DNA of 36,597 nt from Pseudomonadota bacterium (GTDB lineage: Bacteria; Pseudomonadota; Alphaproteobacteria; Sphingomonadales; Sphingomonadaceae): the NCBI GenBank assembly GCA_023458055.1, contig JAEXAW010000100.1:1-36597 (forward strand), read 5' to 3'. The notes under the pieces are model-generated. The model did not search any database and was not told where the DNA came from. It saw only the letters and a list, made by a program, of their open reading frames with translations. The translations under genes were made by a program, and so were the position numbers. This document shows, in pieces, positions 12,324 through 21,463 of the stretch. Numbering within the stretch: the first letter of the stretch is position 1; each line of letters starts with the position of its first letter.

Positions 12324-14420
12324 TTATTGCGGCTTGGCGGGCGCCTCGCCTACAATATCCTTGCTGCTGTCGCGCCCGGTCCACCGTTTCATCCACCCAA
12401 ACACTTCGCGGTGCCATTGGACCGAATTTTTGGCTTTGGTTACCCAGTGATTTTCATCCGGGAACACCACCAATCGTGACGGTATGTTGCGGCGCTGGAG
12501 CGCGGTGAAGGCGGCGAGGCCTTGCGTGTAGGGGATGCGGAAATCCTTCTCGCCGGTGATCACCAGCATCGGGGTTTTCCAGTTTTTGACATAATTGACC
12601 GGGTTCCATTTTTCGAACTCTTCCGGATTGTCATAATAAGGGCCGCCATGCTCCCATTCGTCGAACCATAGTTCCTCGGTTTCATAGGCCATGGCGCGCG
12701 CGTCGAAAACGCCGTCATGCTGGACGAGACATTTGAACTGGTCCGGCCATTGGCCCGCAATCCAGTTCATCATATAGCCGCCGTAAGAGGCACCGAGCGC
12801 GCAGCCATTATTGGTGTCAATCTGCGCGTCAAAGGCTTGCGCTGCGGCAAGGCCGAGCTTCAGATCCTGGAGCGGTTTGCCGCCCCAATCCTTGTTGATG
12901 CTGTCGGTGAAGGCCTGACCGTAACCGGTGGACCCGTGGAAATCGACGCTGACCACCGCATAGCCCTGGCTCGCCATGGTTTTGGGGTTCCAGCGATAGG
13001 ACCAGCCATCGCCGAACGAACCTTGCGGACCGCCATGGACGACGAAGGCGAGCGGCAACTTGCCCGTCTGGCCCGTGGGCTTGACGATGATGCCCCACAC
13101 TTTGTCGCCATTCGCGCCCGTAAAGCTGAAGCGCTTGACGTCGACCTTGTTGATCCCGTTTTCCAGATTGGGGTTGACCGTGGTGAGGCGCACCGGCTTT
13201 GCATTCTTGCCCATGCGATAGAGTTCATCAGGGGCTTGCAGGCTGTTGAGCGTGTAGATCACCGACCCGTCTGCGATCGGGAAAGCGGTGTTGACGCTCC
13301 CGCTTTGCGTGAGGCGGGTGACCTTGCCGGTGTTTGCATCGACGCGGAAGGCGGGGTGATCGAGCGTATCCTGCGCGGTGACGATCAGGCCCTTGCTATC
13401 GGGCGCCCAGGCAATCGAGGACACCGAACGGTCCCAGCCTTCGGTCAACGCCCGCACCGTGCCGCTCGCAAGGTCGCGCAGCATCAGCACCTGCCGGTCG
13501 GATTCATAGCCCGGCCGCGCCATCGCCGCATAGGCGAGCCATTTGCCATCGGGCGAAGGGGTGGGGAAGGTATCGGTCGCCTGATTATTCGCGGTGAGGT
13601 TCACCGGCTCCGAGCCGTCGAGCCTGGTCTGATAAATGTCGAGATTGGTCGAAAGCGGTTCGTTGCGGTCTGCGAGGCGCAGCGTGAAAAAGGCCGAATT
13701 GCCGTCCTGCGCCCAAGCGACTTCCTCGCCGCCGCCGAACGGCTTGGAGGGGGTGTCGCCGACCAGTTGTCCCACTACCGATTGGCCCATGCCGGAAAGC
13801 TTGCCGTTCGCCATATCATATTGAAACAGGCGCGAGCGTTCCTTGGGGTCGATCCATGTGTCCCAATGACGCACGAACATCTGGTCATAGACCCGGCCCG
13901 AACCAGTCTTGTCATTGGTAAGCTTGACGGTCGAACATTCGGCATCAGGGCAAGCAATCGGGCGGTCGGCCCACACCAGCATCTTGTTACCCTTGGGGCT
14001 GACCTTGAAGCCCGAAATGTCATAGCCTGTTTCCGAAACTTGCGTCGGGGTGCCGCCGTTCAGCGCGACGCGCCAAATCTGCTCCGACCCGCTCTGGTTG
14101 CTGAGATAATATAGGAAGCCATCGGGGCCGAATACGGGGTCATGCTCATTCTTGTCTGCGGCGGACGCGATCTTTTGCGGCGTGGCCTTGGGGGATTTGA
14201 GGTCGAGCAGATAAAGGTCGGTCTTGCCCTTGTTATTCTCATAATCCGTCTCGCGCAGTTGATAGACGACCCAGCGGCCATCGGCCGATGCGGTGGGCGC
14301 GGCGAGGCGCTTCAGCGTGACCAGATCCATTTCGGTCATCGGATTGGCAAGGGCAGGGCTCGCAAGAGTGCAGGCGAGGGCGAGGGCGGCAGCGGTGCCG
14401 AAGAGTTTGGCGTGAGTCAT
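12324..14420 (-). CDS. S9 family prolyl oligopeptidase/acylaminoacyl peptidase
   Basis: A 698-residue secreted serine peptidase of family S9. The signal peptide 'MTHAKLFGTAAALALACTLA' ends near SPALA-N. A seven-bladed beta-propeller follows, with repeated 'SPDGKWLAYAA'-type blades that limit access to small peptides. The alpha/beta-hydrolase domain contains 'GASYGGYMMNW' with Ser545 as nucleophile, 'GEKDFRIPY' for the Asp and 'DENHWVTKAKNS' for the His. Substrates are probably short peptides in the periplasm. The start at 14420 is the one that gives the signal peptide; the longer open frame upstream has none. It follows valS-strand genes 22 bases upstream of the valS stretch, on the same strand, so it may share a transcript with valS. 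Confidence 0.92.
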   Translation of the reverse strand: MTHAKLFGTAAALALACTLASPALANPMTEMDLVTLKRLAAPTASADGRWVVYQLRETDYENNKGKTDLYLLDLKSPKATPQKIASAADKNEHDPVFGPDGFLYYLSNQSGSEQIWRVALNGGTPTQVSETGYDISGFKVSPKGNKMLVWADRPIACPDAECSTVKLTNDKTGSGRVYDQMFVRHWDTWIDPKERSRLFQYDMANGKLSGMGQSVVGQLVGDTPSKPFGGGEEVAWAQDGNSAFFTLRLADRNEPLSTNLDIYQTRLDGSEPVNLTANNQATDTFPTPSPDGKWLAYAAMARPGYESDRQVLMLRDLASGTVRALTEGWDRSVSSIAWAPDSKGLIVTAQDTLDHPAFRVDANTGKVTRLTQSGSVNTAFPIADGSVIYTLNSLQAPDELYRMGKNAKPVRLTTVNPNLENGINKVDVKRFSFTGANGDKVWGIIVKPTGQTGKLPLAFVVHGGPQGSFGDGWSYRWNPKTMASQGYAVVSVDFHGSTGYGQAFTDSINKDWGGKPLQDLKLGLAAAQAFDAQIDTNNGCALGASYGGYMMNWIAGQWPDQFKCLVQHDGVFDARAMAYETEELWFDEWEHGGPYYDNPEEFEKWNPVNYVKNWKTPMLVITGEKDFRIPYTQGLAAFTALQRRNIPSRLVVFPDENHWVTKAKNSVQWHREVFGWMKRWTGRDSSKDIVGEAPAKPQ

Positions 14421-14591
14421 GGTTGCAGGTGTTACGACTGCCTCCTTGGTCAAGCAATCGCAATTTTGCACCTTCTCCTGGCGCTCCCATAAACGATTCG
14501 CTGAGAGACGGCTGGAGACAGGTGTCCTATACCCTTCAATGTTTTCCGTACCATAAGAGGAAACGTCCCGACGTAAGTAAGGAGTGATCGC

Positions 14592-15345
14592 GTGACTGGA
14601 GCCGAGTTGGTTCGCAAGCTGGTGGCAATTGCAATTTTTGGTGGCTTGAGTTTTGCAACGGGCGCTCATGCCGAGTTTGGAGATTATGGCGAAGGCGGCT
14701 GGGGTATTAGCAATTCCACACTTCAGGACTTGTTGGAAGCGGACATGATGAACCGTAGTATTCGCACGGTTCTGGAAACGTCAGGGATCGATAAAGGCAC
14801 GTCTTCGCGCCCGAAGACCCGCTCTCCACTGGATGTCAAGTGGCAGCTTAGCGTAAGCGGACGTTACGCCAGATGCGGGCATCCAGAAGCTAGCAAGCCT
14901 GTTTCCGTCAAACGAGTTTGTGCGGCGGAAAATCCAGATTGAAAACGGCATCATTGAATTCGGCAAAGAATCAGAGCGTCGTTATGGTGTTCCCAATCTC
15001 AACCTGGCCACAAGCCATGTCGCGCTAATCGACGGGGCGTATACGGCCTATACAGGGCAGGTATTTCCTGATGCCTACGTCAAACCACTATACAACCAGA
15101 TTACGGCAAAGCTAGCGAACGACCCGACCGTTAGCTCCCCTGATCTTTCGAAAAAGGCCTATAGCTATCAAATCAATATGGGAACTGCCCTATTGTTGGT
15201 CGGGGCCAATATGGAGCTCCAGCAAGCGCCAAACGCCGCCCATCGTGCACAATTGCGCCAGATCGGTGGCAACACAATGCGCTCAATCTTTGGTGTTGAA
15301 CCCGGACGGGTACGTTTCACCACGAATGGTTATGTCATCCAATAG
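14592..15345 (+). pseudogene. Frameshifted gene for a secreted protein
   Basis: Two overlapping frames appear to be one gene. The first starts at GTG 14592, with AAGGAG seven bases upstream, and encodes a signal peptide ('LVAIAIFGGLSFATGAHAEF') and about 65 further residues up to 'DVKWQLSVS'. From about 14857 the natural continuation ('ADVTPDAGIQKLASLFPSNE') lies in another frame, which stops just upstream of this point and runs on to 15345. It then reads 'HVALIDGAYTAYTGQVFPDA', resembling secreted DUF6683-like proteins, though this family call is weak. One base has been gained or lost near 14850-14860. It may be a real pseudogene or a sequencing error; no slip site like the fseA one is evident. 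Confidence 0.65.
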
Positions 15346-15525
15346 GAACTGGCTGCTTCATCACGCCATGATTCGTAATGAAAAAAAAAAGAGTATGATC
15401 CGCCGCGTTCGAGAAGGAATATTTCACGATCTTGTGGCGAGAGCGCAATTTTGTTGTTGAAAAACACGGTTTGTCATCCTAGCGGCATAGTTTCTAATGA
15501 AATTAAATCCGGGGAGGACATCATT

Positions 15526-17739
15526 ATGAAGCATATTTCCTTATATCTATCGGCGGCAATTCCGCTGATGCTGGTCGCATCGCCTGCATTGGCGCAGGAC
15601 GAAAGAGCGAGCGCATCGGCCCCTCAGGATGACGGCGCGATCATTGTGACCGCGCGCAAACGCGCGGAAGAGCTGGAAAAAGTTCCGGCCAGTATCAACG
15701 TGTCGAGCGAAAAGGAATTGCAGCAGCTCGGCGCGCAAAGCTTTACCGATATCCTACGCACTGTGCCCAGCCTCAATGCCTATCAGAATGGCCCGGGACG
15801 TACCCGGCTTTCGATTCGCGGCATCGCCAATGGCGGCGGCAATGATAATGACACCCAAAATCAGGAAACCGTCGGCATTTATCTTGACGAGGTGCCAATT
15901 TCATCGGGCGCGATGAATCCGGAGATCGGTCTGTTCGACGTCGAGCGCGTCGAGGTGCTGCGCGGACCACAGGGCACCTTGTTCGGGGCAGGCTCGATGG
16001 CGGGGACCATTCGCATGGTGACGCGCCGTCCCGACCTCGACACGTTTGGTGGCAAGGCCGAAGGCAGCCTCTCCAGCATCGCGCATGGCGATCTCAGCTG
16101 GGATGCCAAGGCGCTGATCAACGCGCCGATTGTGACTGAGAAGGTCGGCGTTCGCGCGAGTGGCTATGTCATGCGCACGGGCGGTTATATCGACAATATC
16201 ACCACGGGCGAAAAGGATGTGAACCATAGCAAGGGCTATGGCGGACGCATCACCGGTCGCGCCAAGTTCAGTGAACAGGCGACGCTCGACCTCAGCTGGA
16301 TCAACCATAATTACAAGGATTATGGCCGCCCCGAAGATCTCGAGCGGGTGCCCGGCCTTGGACGTGATTATGTCTCGCAGGATGGATATAAGGACCGGAT
16401 GAACATCTGGAACGCGACGTTCAACCTTGATCAGGACGCCTTCGCGCTGACCAGCTCGACCTCCTATTTCCGCCGCAAGACGGTCAATGCGCGCTCGCTA
16501 GACAGTCTATTTCCGGCGGCGTTGCCGGGACTGAAGCCGCATGAGTTGGTAGATACAACGCGGCTTAATTATTTCGCCCAGGAAGTCCGCATTGCCTCGC
16601 AAGGCGACGGGCCGTTCAAATGGATTCTCGGCGGATTTCTGGACCGCAAGAAGATCAATTATTTGAACACCTTCCCCATTCCCGGCCTTGATGCCTATAT
16701 CGGGGCGCCCTCCAGCGCGTTTGGTGCGCCGACTGACCATGCCTATTGGGGCTATGACAAGGTCAAGGTAAACACCTTTGCCGCTTTTGGTGAACTTTCC
16801 TACCAGTTTGGCGATGTCACCGCGACCGGGGGCTTACGCTATTTCAACTGGAAACAGAGTTACGAATATTATCAGTCCGGCCTGTTCAATGGTCCCGTCG
16901 CCGCGCATCCCCCTGAACGCACGTCAAAGGAAGACGGCTTCAACCCCAAAGCGAACCTCTCCTGGCAGGCAACGCCATCAACCATGCTTTACGCGCAGGT
17001 CGCCAAGGGCTTCCGCTATGGCGGCGTCAACGGCACCATTCCGCAAACCGTCTGCGCGACTGAACTAGCCGAAATCCAGCGGGCGGGCGGCGATCCCACG
17101 GTGTTCGGTTCCGACAGCGTGTGGAGCTATGAAGTCGGCGGCAAGGGACGTTATGCAGATGGGCGGGTCAATGTGAATGCCGCAGCCTTCCTTCTCAAAT
17201 GGAAGGATATGCAAACCGCACGCGGGCTCGATTGCGGGTTCGGTTTCCGCGAAAATGTCGGGGACTTGACCAGCAAGGGGCTCGAATTTGAACTCGGCTT
17301 CCGGCCAAGCCCGCAGGTAAGCATCGATTTCGGCACCACCATCATGACGTCGGAGCTCGACAAGGATGTGGTCAATCTCAAAGCGAAGCGCGGCGATCAG
17401 GCCCCCTATACGCCCAAATTCCAGTTCAACATCTCCGGCGAATATCGCATCCCGGTGGCAAGCGGCGAGGCCTTCCTGTGGGGCAACGCCCAACATATCG
17501 GCGACCGAGCCACGCAGTTTGCACCATCAAACAGTGCCTATCGCAAGATGGACGCCTATTCGGTGGTCAATCTGCGCGCAGGGATGCGTTGGGGCGAATC
17601 CGAAGTCTCGCTGTTCGTGCGTAACCTCGCCGACAGCAAGGGCGTGATCCGCGCGCTCTCCTCAACCCCGTTCGACCCCGAAGCCAAGATCCGCGTCCAA
17701 CCGCGCACGATTGGGATAACGGGACGGTATAGTTTCTGA
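15526..17739 (+). CDS. TonB-dependent outer-membrane receptor
   Basis: A 737-residue TonB-dependent receptor, which imports a scarce ligand across the outer membrane using energy from TonB-ExbBD. It has a signal peptide ('SAAIPLMLVASPALAQ'), a plug domain beginning 'DDGAIIVTARKRAEELEKVP' and passing through 'LRTVPSLNAYQ', 'SIRGIANGG' and 'VEVLRGPQGTLFGAGSMAG', and a beta-barrel that ends in 'RTIGITGRYSF' with the C-terminal Phe needed for assembly. The start at 15526 has GGAGG eight bases upstream. No substrate motif is decisive. The class is the one greatly expanded in sphingomonads for plant and aromatic compounds, so the ligand need not be iron-siderophore. No partner genes sit beside it. 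Confidence 0.95.
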   Translation: MKHISLYLSAAIPLMLVASPALAQDERASASAPQDDGAIIVTARKRAEELEKVPASINVSSEKELQQLGAQSFTDILRTVPSLNAYQNGPGRTRLSIRGIANGGGNDNDTQNQETVGIYLDEVPISSGAMNPEIGLFDVERVEVLRGPQGTLFGAGSMAGTIRMVTRRPDLDTFGGKAEGSLSSIAHGDLSWDAKALINAPIVTEKVGVRASGYVMRTGGYIDNITTGEKDVNHSKGYGGRITGRAKFSEQATLDLSWINHNYKDYGRPEDLERVPGLGRDYVSQDGYKDRMNIWNATFNLDQDAFALTSSTSYFRRKTVNARSLDSLFPAALPGLKPHELVDTTRLNYFAQEVRIASQGDGPFKWILGGFLDRKKINYLNTFPIPGLDAYIGAPSSAFGAPTDHAYWGYDKVKVNTFAAFGELSYQFGDVTATGGLRYFNWKQSYEYYQSGLFNGPVAAHPPERTSKEDGFNPKANLSWQATPSTMLYAQVAKGFRYGGVNGTIPQTVCATELAEIQRAGGDPTVFGSDSVWSYEVGGKGRYADGRVNVNAAAFLLKWKDMQTARGLDCGFGFRENVGDLTSKGLEFELGFRPSPQVSIDFGTTIMTSELDKDVVNLKAKRGDQAPYTPKFQFNISGEYRIPVASGEAFLWGNAQHIGDRATQFAPSNSAYRKMDAYSVVNLRAGMRWGESEVSLFVRNLADSKGVIRALSSTPFDPEAKIRVQPRTIGITGRYSF

Positions 17740-17750
17740 GGTCAAATAAC

Positions 17751-17778
17751 GGAGCGCCGGTTTCGAAACTGGCGCTCC
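17751..17778. terminator. Near-perfect palindrome between convergent genes
   Basis: GGAGCGCC (17751-17758) and GGCGCTCC (17771-17778) enclose GTTTCGAAAC, itself a palindrome. The whole 28 bases fold on either strand. It lies between the receptor gene and the convergent gene that ends at 17785, and probably serves as a two-way terminator, although T runs are weak. Confidence 0.55.
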
Positions 17779-17784
17779 AGCGTG

Positions 17785-18291
17785 TCAAAACTCCTCGGGC
17801 AATGCTTCCATGCGTGTCGCGGATTCAAAATGCTGGGCGTAGTTGGCGGGGAGCGTCCAGTGATTGTCGTTGCTCGCGAGCAGCACCTCGCCGCCTTTGC
17901 GCCACAGGCGGGGTTTTTCGTATCCGGCCATGTAGATCACATCGCCCGCGCTCGCCATGAGGATGAGGTTGATCATCTTGGCTTCCAGTTCGCGCGACAG
18001 GTCCGGGTTGGCCTTGTCATAACGACAGCTCATCTCGAAATCGGGCGTGAAGCCATAGCCGCTGGCGAATTTGTCGAGATACATTTTGCGCACGACATCG
18101 GTCGCGCCGTCCAGCATCGCCTGCGTTTCGCCGAGCGTGAAGCTGGTGTAGCTGCCCTTATGCTGGAACACGGACTGGCCGCCGAAATCTTCATGGTCGA
18201 ACTGACCCGGAAATTCTTCTTCAATCGCACCCGCAATGTCTGCGCGGCTCGCGCCGGGGGCCTGAAATTCGATGCTATTTTCTTCCGCCAC
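17785..18291 (-). CDS. Hypothetical protein, acidic, no recognised family
   Basis: A 168-residue soluble acidic protein that is not recognised. There is no signal peptide or membrane segment. The first half is 'FQAPGASRADIAGAIEEEFP' and 'SYTSFTLGETQAMLDGA'; the second ends in 'GGEVLLASNDNHWTLPANYA'. The start is GTG at 18291, with GGGAG eight to nine bases upstream, which supports translation. It converges on the TonB-dependent receptor gene. The MOSC gene lies upstream on the same strand, ending 81 bases before this start, and could share a transcript. No function is proposed. Confidence 0.75.
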   Translation of the reverse strand: MAEENSIEFQAPGASRADIAGAIEEEFPGQFDHEDFGGQSVFQHKGSYTSFTLGETQAMLDGATDVVRKMYLDKFASGYGFTPDFEMSCRYDKANPDLSRELEAKMINLILMASAGDVIYMAGYEKPRLWRKGGEVLLASNDNHWTLPANYAQHFESATRMEALPEEF

Positions 18292-18372
18292 TGGATATAC
18301 TCCCGATTTTGGCGGCGACCTTAGCGGGTAAAAGGTAAAATTCGCTTAAAGATCAGGATGCGGGACAAGATT

Positions 18373-19041
18373 TTACCTCGCGTCGGCGAGCTTTCTGGCG
18401 CGGGTTTTCCAACTTTCGGCGAGTTGCGGCGTGCGGGCAAGGTCGCGGAAGATAGCGGTCTCGCCTTTGCCTTCGCCGCCAATGACCAGCGCGAACAGGC
18501 GGCGCACGGTCCATTCCGGCAAAGGGCGAGCGACGAGGGTCAGCGCGTCCCCGCTCGCCACCGTGCCGCTTTCGATCACACGATAATACCAGCCGCATTT
18601 GCCGCTGCTGGTCACGGTTGCCGGAACAGTTTTCACCCCGAAACGATGGCCGAGTTTCCAACAGGGCTGGCGGCCCTGGCTCACCTCGATGAGCGCCGTG
18701 CCGAGCCGGAAGCGGTCGCCGAGGCAGATACTGTCCTCGGCAAGACCCGTCGTCGTGATGTTTTCGCCGAACGCACCATAATCGGCCAGCAGCGGATGAT
18801 CGCCGAGCCGCTCGCGCCACCACGGATAATGGTCATGCGGATAATGGTGGATCGCCTTGTCGACCCCGCCATGATGGATCGGGTCGGCTTGCTTGTCATC
18901 CTCAAGCCCGAGCGGGCCGATACGGAGCGGGCCTTCGCGCGGCGTTTTGCCAATCGCGCTGGGTTCGCCATGGGGACCGAAGGGGCGGATGCCACCGGTC
19001 AGGACGGCATTGACGCGCCAACTCTCGCCGGCACGGCTCAC
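18373..19041 (-). CDS. MOSC-domain protein (YiiM-like)
   Basis: A 222-residue MOSC-domain protein resembling E. coli YiiM, a class that binds molybdenum cofactor and reduces N-hydroxylated compounds. Visible features: 'GEPSAIGKTPREGPLRIGPL' near the start, 'HHGGVDKAIHHYPHDHYPWW', 'YGAFGENITTTGL', and 'VSQGRQPCWKLGHRFG', which carries the conserved Cys of the YiiM group. The start GTG at 19041 overlaps the mgtE stop codon (GTGA), which marks translational coupling. No usual Shine-Dalgarno precedes it, as expected for a coupled gene. Longer frames would cross the mgtE coding region. A working link between magnesium transport and this reductase is not known. Confidence 0.88.
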   Translation of the reverse strand: MSRAGESWRVNAVLTGGIRPFGPHGEPSAIGKTPREGPLRIGPLGLEDDKQADPIHHGGVDKAIHHYPHDHYPWWRERLGDHPLLADYGAFGENITTTGLAEDSICLGDRFRLGTALIEVSQGRQPCWKLGHRFGVKTVPATVTSSGKCGWYYRVIESGTVASGDALTLVARPLPEWTVRRLFALVIGGEGKGETAIFRDLARTPQLAESWKTRARKLADAR

Positions 19042-20510
19042 AAGGAAGACAGGCCGACCGCCACCGCCAGCCCGAGGAAGGAGAAAAAACCCATCGTATC
19101 GGTCAGCGTCGTCACAAACACCGCCGAGGAAACGGCCGGATCGACGTCGAATTTTTCGAGGATTACCGGGACCAGAATGCCCGCTAACCCCGCGACTACA
19201 TTGTTGATGATCATCGCCGCGCACATCACCGCGCCGAGCAGCGGATTGTGGAAGATCAGCGCAACGCCCGCGCCCAGCAAGCTGCCCAGCACCAACCCAT
19301 TGGTGAGCGCAATCCTGAATTCACGCAGGATCATGCGCACCGTGTTCGAACTGGTAAGCTGGTTGGTCGCGAGCGCGCGCACCGTCACTGCAAGGGTTTG
19401 TGTTCCGGCATTGCCGCCCATGCCTGACACAATCGGCATCAGCACGGCGAGTACCGCAAATTTGGCAATCGCGCCCTGGAACATGCCAACCACCGAGGCC
19501 GCAACCATCGCAGTGCCCAAATTGACCACCAGCCAGGTAAGGCGCGTGCGGATGGTCATCAGGATGGGCTCGTTAATGTCGCCATCACCAGCACCGGACA
19601 GGCGCAGAATATCTTCGCCCGCTTCTTCCTGAATGATGTGGACGACATCGTCCACCGTGATCATGCCGACGAGGCGGCCCGACCCATCGACGACAGCGGC
19701 AGAAATCAGTGCATATTTCTGGAAGCGCAGCGCCACTTCCTCCTGATCCATATCGACCGGGATGAGCGTTTGTTCGCGCTTCATCACGTCGCTGATCGCA
19801 ATCTTGCGCGGCGTGCGCAAAATCCAGCTGAGCATGACATGGCCGACCGGGCGGTGCATCGGATCGACTACATAGATTTCATAGAAATCCGACGTGATAT
19901 CGCCTTCGGAGCGGAGCAGGTCGATGACCTGACCGACATTCATATGTTCGGGCACCGCGACGAGGTCGCGCTGCATGATACGGCCCGCGCTGTCCTCGGG
20001 ATAGGAGAGCGCGTCCTCGATCGCGATGCGGTCTTCGGGTGCAAGCTGGGCGAGGACCGCCTGCTGGTCGTCCTCATCCAGTTCCTCGATGATCGCGACG
20101 GCATCGTCGGTATCAAGTTCGGCGGCGAGTTCGGCAAGCTGCGCAGGCGCGAGTACCTCGACCAGATCGTCGCGCACATAATCATTCATTTCCGCCAGCA
20201 CTTCGGCGGAAACGAGGTCACCCAGCGCGGCGGCGAGTGGCTGGCGCTCTTCTTCGCGGGTCAGCTCGAACAGGTCGGCGATGTCGGCGGGGTGGAGCGG
20301 GCGGACGAGGTCGCGCGCGGCTTCATCCTCGCCTGCTTCGACGAGGCCGAGCACCTTGCGGACGAATTCCGGTTTCAACCGGTCGTCTTCGTCAAGATTG
20401 CTTTCGGAGGTTTCGGGCACGGGTGGCGGCGCAGAGGCGCGCTCCAGCGTGGCGGTATCGCTCAGCGCGTCGTCGCGCAGCTCTTCATGCTCAGGAAGAT
20501 CAGGCTGCAT
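19038..20510 (-). CDS. mgtE: Magnesium transporter MgtE
   Basis: A 490-residue MgtE-type Mg2+ channel of the inner membrane. Domains in order: the acidic superhelical N domain (residues about 40-165, 'LRPLHPADIADLFELTREE' type), two CBS domains ('DLVAVPEHMNVGQVIDLLRS'; 'LIPVDMDQEEVALRFQKYAL'), and five membrane segments from about residue 315 with the pore stretch 'PIVSGMGGNAGTQTLAV'. Mg2+ binding to the N and CBS domains closes the channel. The start at 20510 has AAGGAG seven to eight bases upstream and is preferred over an ATG 34 codons earlier. It is divergent from the cyclophilin gene. A MOSC gene is coupled to its 3' end by a GTGA overlap. Confidence 0.95.
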   Translation of the reverse strand: MQPDLPEHEELRDDALSDTATLERASAPPPVPETSESNLDEDDRLKPEFVRKVLGLVEAGEDEAARDLVRPLHPADIADLFELTREEERQPLAAALGDLVSAEVLAEMNDYVRDDLVEVLAPAQLAELAAELDTDDAVAIIEELDEDDQQAVLAQLAPEDRIAIEDALSYPEDSAGRIMQRDLVAVPEHMNVGQVIDLLRSEGDITSDFYEIYVVDPMHRPVGHVMLSWILRTPRKIAISDVMKREQTLIPVDMDQEEVALRFQKYALISAAVVDGSGRLVGMITVDDVVHIIQEEAGEDILRLSGAGDGDINEPILMTIRTRLTWLVVNLGTAMVAASVVGMFQGAIAKFAVLAVLMPIVSGMGGNAGTQTLAVTVRALATNQLTSSNTVRMILREFRIALTNGLVLGSLLGAGVALIFHNPLLGAVMCAAMIINNVVAGLAGILVPVILEKFDVDPAVSSAVFVTTLTDTMGFFSFLGLAVAVGLSSL

Positions 20511-20705
20511 CGACTGTCTCCTTCCTGTGGCATGGCGGTTTCCTAACTGGCTGATGGATGGGTTGCGCGTCAGGCGCGGGGCCGCCCTAGGCGCTTGGCT
20601 GCGGCGATGCAAGAATTTTGGTAGCGGGGGGTGGCGTCGCCGGTCTTATCGCTTATGTAGGCGCTCGACCAAAAACATACTCCCTAATGGAAAGGTATCT
20701 CCCCA

Positions 20706-21158
20706 ATGGCCGACCAGACCCTCACGCTTTCGCTGTCGACCGGCGATGTTGTCATTAAGCTGCGCCCCGACCTTGCCCCCGGCCATGTCGAGCGCATCAC
20801 GAGCCTTGCCAAGGAAGGCTTTTATGACGGCGTCGTGTTCCACCGCGTGATCGATGGCTTCATGGCACAGGGCGGCGACCCGACCGGCACCGGCATGGGC
20901 GGATCTAAGCTTCCCGATTTGAAGGCCGAATTCAACGCCGAGCCGCACGTCCGTGGCACCTGCTCGATGGCCCGCGCGCAGAACCCCAAAAGCGCAAACA
21001 GCCAGTTCTTCATCTGCTTTGACGACGCGCGCTTCCTCGACAATCAATATACGGTGTGGGGCAATGTGATCTCCGGCATGGACGCCGTCGATGCCCTCCC
21101 CAAGGGCGAACCCCCGGCAAATCCGGGCAAGATCGTCAAGGCGACGGTGAGCGAGTAA
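20706..21158 (+). CDS. Peptidyl-prolyl cis-trans isomerase, cyclophilin type
   Basis: A 150-residue cytoplasmic cyclophilin (PpiB-like), which speeds cis-trans change of peptide bonds before proline. The active-site run 'FYDGVVFHRVIDGFMAQGGD' carries the catalytic Arg and Gln. 'NPKSANSQFFICFDDARFLD' supplies the FxxF and following residues, and 'YTVWGNVISGMDAVD' the conserved Trp. There is no signal peptide, so it is the cytoplasmic form. A GGAAAGG lies upstream of the ATG. It is divergent from mgtE and stands alone, followed by a repeat and then a terminator. Confidence 0.95.
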   Translation: MADQTLTLSLSTGDVVIKLRPDLAPGHVERITSLAKEGFYDGVVFHRVIDGFMAQGGDPTGTGMGGSKLPDLKAEFNAEPHVRGTCSMARAQNPKSANSQFFICFDDARFLDNQYTVWGNVISGMDAVDALPKGEPPANPGKIVKATVSE

Positions 21159-21197
21159 GATCCTTTTTTGACGGCGGGCAGGGAAAAGCTCGCTACT

Positions 21198-21348
21198 ACC
21201 CTCCCTTTCCAGGGAGGGTCAAAAAACGGCACGTTTTTTGGGGTGGGTTTAGGAGTAACAGGCGTAGCGCCTTGCAGCCGACGCTTTATCCACCCCGAAG
21301 CCGCTAACGCGCCTTCGACCCTCCCTCGCGAGGGAGGGTGGGGCAGGG
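21198..21348. repeat. Intergenic palindromic repeat, CCCTCCC family
   Basis: About 150 bp bounded by CCCTCCC-tttcca-GGGAGGG on the left and CCCTCCC-tcgcga-GGGAGGG on the right. The internal GGGGTGGG and its partner CCACCCC have the same layout as the copies in uvrA and valS. A nested hairpin (AAAAAACG with CGTTTTTT) lies near the left side. It occupies most of the space between the cyclophilin gene and the terminator. Confidence 0.8.
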
Positions 21349-21416
21349 CGCAAACTTTCGTCCCGTTCATCTTACAGTAAGGCGCACGCGCTAGAGGCGG
21401 CGCCACTCTGCAAAAG

Positions 21417-21456
21417 AAACCGCCGCTGTTGGGAAACCGAGAACGGCGGTTTTTTA
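21417..21456. terminator. Bidirectional intrinsic terminator
   Basis: AACCGCCG (21418-21425) pairs with CGGCGGTT (21444-21451). On the plus strand a run of six Ts follows, and on the minus strand the run is short. It ends the cyclophilin transcript and probably also that of the convergent LysR gene, which stops at 21464. Confidence 0.8.
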
Positions 21457-21463
21457 TTGCGCC

